A stretch of 7,259 bases of DNA, taken from NCBI GenBank assembly GCA_030600405.1, contig JAUVMD010000055.1:1-7259 (forward strand), in the 5' to 3' direction. Source of the DNA: Nitrospirota bacterium (GTDB taxonomy: Bacteria; Nitrospinota; Nitrospinia; Nitrospinales; Nitrospinaceae). Numbering within the stretch: the stretch's first letter is position 1; each line of letters starts with the position of its first letter. The notes under the pieces are model-generated. The model had not been told where the DNA came from. It searched no databases and saw only the letters and a list, made by a program, of their open reading frames with translations. Shown one piece after another: positions 7,048 through 7,259 of the stretch. A program made the translations under genes and the position numbers.

Positions 7048-7056
7048 TTATCCACA
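7048..7056 (+). other. Perfect DnaA-box sequence
   Basis: TTATCCACA, the E. coli consensus DnaA box, occurs once, in the AT-rich spacer between the divergent HAD and dehydrogenase-like genes. A perfect nine-base match on either strand is expected by chance in about 5 to 6 percent of windows this long at even base composition. There is no second box and no dnaA, dnaN or gidA nearby, so an origin is unlikely; a lone regulatory DnaA site or chance is more likely. Confidence 0.4.
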
Positions 7057-7060
7057 ATAT

Positions 7061-7075
7061 TTACATTGAACTCCT
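7061..7075 (-). promoter_or_regulatory. Shine-Dalgarno followed by an AUG-UAA start-stop in the HAD leader
   Basis: On the minus strand AGGAG (7075-7071), four bases, then ATG immediately followed by TAA (7066-7061). This is the best Shine-Dalgarno-like sequence in the HAD leader, yet it serves no protein. It lies 31 bases before the HAD ATG and may load ribosomes or be chance. Confidence 0.3.
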
Positions 7076-7130
7076 AATAAAAAACATTAATAAATGCTTT
7101 GATTTTTAGCAACTAAATAATGGCCTTCCC

Positions 7131-7161
7131 TTGAAGTCCTTTACTCCCCTCCTGCTATACT
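7131..7161 (+). promoter_or_regulatory. Predicted extended -10 promoter of the plus-strand dehydrogenase-like gene
   Basis: TATACT at 7156-7161 matches the -10 consensus at five of six bases and is preceded by TGC, giving an extended -10. TTGAAG at 7131-7136 could be the -35 with a long 19-base spacer. The predicted start near 7168 would leave a leader of about nine bases before the ATG at 7177. Confidence 0.55.
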
Positions 7162-7176
7162 TTAATCTGTAACCTT

Positions 7177-7259
7177 ATGAAGTTAACATATGCCGTTTTA
7201 GGTGCAGGAAGACAGGGAGTAGCCGCCGCATACGATCTAGCACGTCTTGGGGATGCGAA
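7177..7259 (+). CDS. Rossmann-fold dehydrogenase, probably saccharopine dehydrogenase family (N-terminal fragment)
   Basis: Only the first 27 codons are in the window. They read MKLTYAVLGAGRQGVAAAYD and continue LARLGDA: a beta strand, the dinucleotide-binding loop GxGxxG (G9, G11, G14) and a following helix. This start resembles saccharopine dehydrogenase-like proteins, which use NAD(P) in lysine or related amino-acid metabolism, but 27 residues cannot separate this from other Rossmann oxidoreductases. The gene is read away from the HAD cluster. No Shine-Dalgarno lies before the ATG and a good extended -10 ends only 15 bases upstream, so the message may be nearly leaderless. It is cut by the window edge. 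Confidence 0.65.
   Translation, partial: MKLTYAVLGAGRQGVAAAYDLARLGDA

Larger units (their letters stand above)
7030..7176. other. AT-rich divergent intergenic spacer
   Basis: This 147-base spacer is the longest gene-free stretch. It separates the minus-strand HAD unit from the plus-strand dehydrogenase-like gene and holds the plus-strand promoter, one perfect DnaA box and the start-stop element. I could not find a convincing minus-strand promoter for the HAD unit, although one is expected here. Confidence 0.7.

Noticed and set aside
7081..7097. Short AT hairpin followed by T residues on the minus strand in the divergent spacer, as a terminator
   Set aside because: The stem is four AT-rich pairs, far too weak, and no upstream minus-strand gene in the window would need it.
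7030..7176. The AT-rich spacer with a DnaA box as a replication origin
   Set aside because: There is only one box, no iterated elements and none of the usual origin genes.

Overview
This is an ordinary chromosomal stretch from a diderm (Gram-negative) bacterium. KdsB (KDO activation for LPS) and a lipoprotein with a clear lipobox point to an outer membrane. ScpA points to an SMC-ScpAB chromosome-organising system rather than MukBEF. The gene mix and moderate base composition would suit Nitrospinota, Deltaproteobacteria or a relative, but that placement is weak and rests on recall, not comparison. I see no mobile element, CRISPR array, phage gene, rRNA or tRNA.

Layout: eight of the nine genes lie on the minus strand and are read from right to left. 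At the right end (7030-7176) is a short AT-rich divergent spacer. It separates a plus-strand Rossmann-fold dehydrogenase-like gene, cut by the window edge, from a minus-strand cluster: HAD hydrolase (6304-7029), rsmE (5560-6297) and scpA (4710-5498). HAD and rsmE are six bases apart. A strong intrinsic terminator (about 4651-4681) follows scpA. A perfect TATAAT element then probably starts a two-gene unit: serine acetyltransferase cysE (3850-4578) and a NifS/IscS-type cysteine desulfurase (2628-3803). A third promoter-like element directly after the desulfurase stop precedes a TPR/coiled-coil lipoprotein (1468-2508), which is followed by kdsB (635-1402) and the 5' part of pyrG (1-591, TTG start).

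How the genes work together: cysE makes O-acetylserine, the precursor of cysteine, and the desulfurase takes sulfur from cysteine. They form a plausible cysteine/sulfur-mobilising pair. pyrG makes CTP and KdsB uses CTP to activate KDO, so these neighbours are linked metabolically. The lipoprotein shares their envelope theme. rsmE (16S rRNA methylation), scpA (chromosome condensation) and the HAD hydrolase share a transcript without an obvious common pathway.

I found no clearly new system. The observations most worth a second look are the HAD protein's missing second motif-I aspartate, the divergent spacer (a perfect DnaA box, a Shine-Dalgarno followed by AUG-UAA, and a near-leaderless plus-strand gene), the nested hairpins between scpA and cysE, the acidic Phe-Phe repeats in the lipoprotein, and the overlapping small reading frames at the pyrG TTG start. 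No gene-free stretch exceeds 150 bases.
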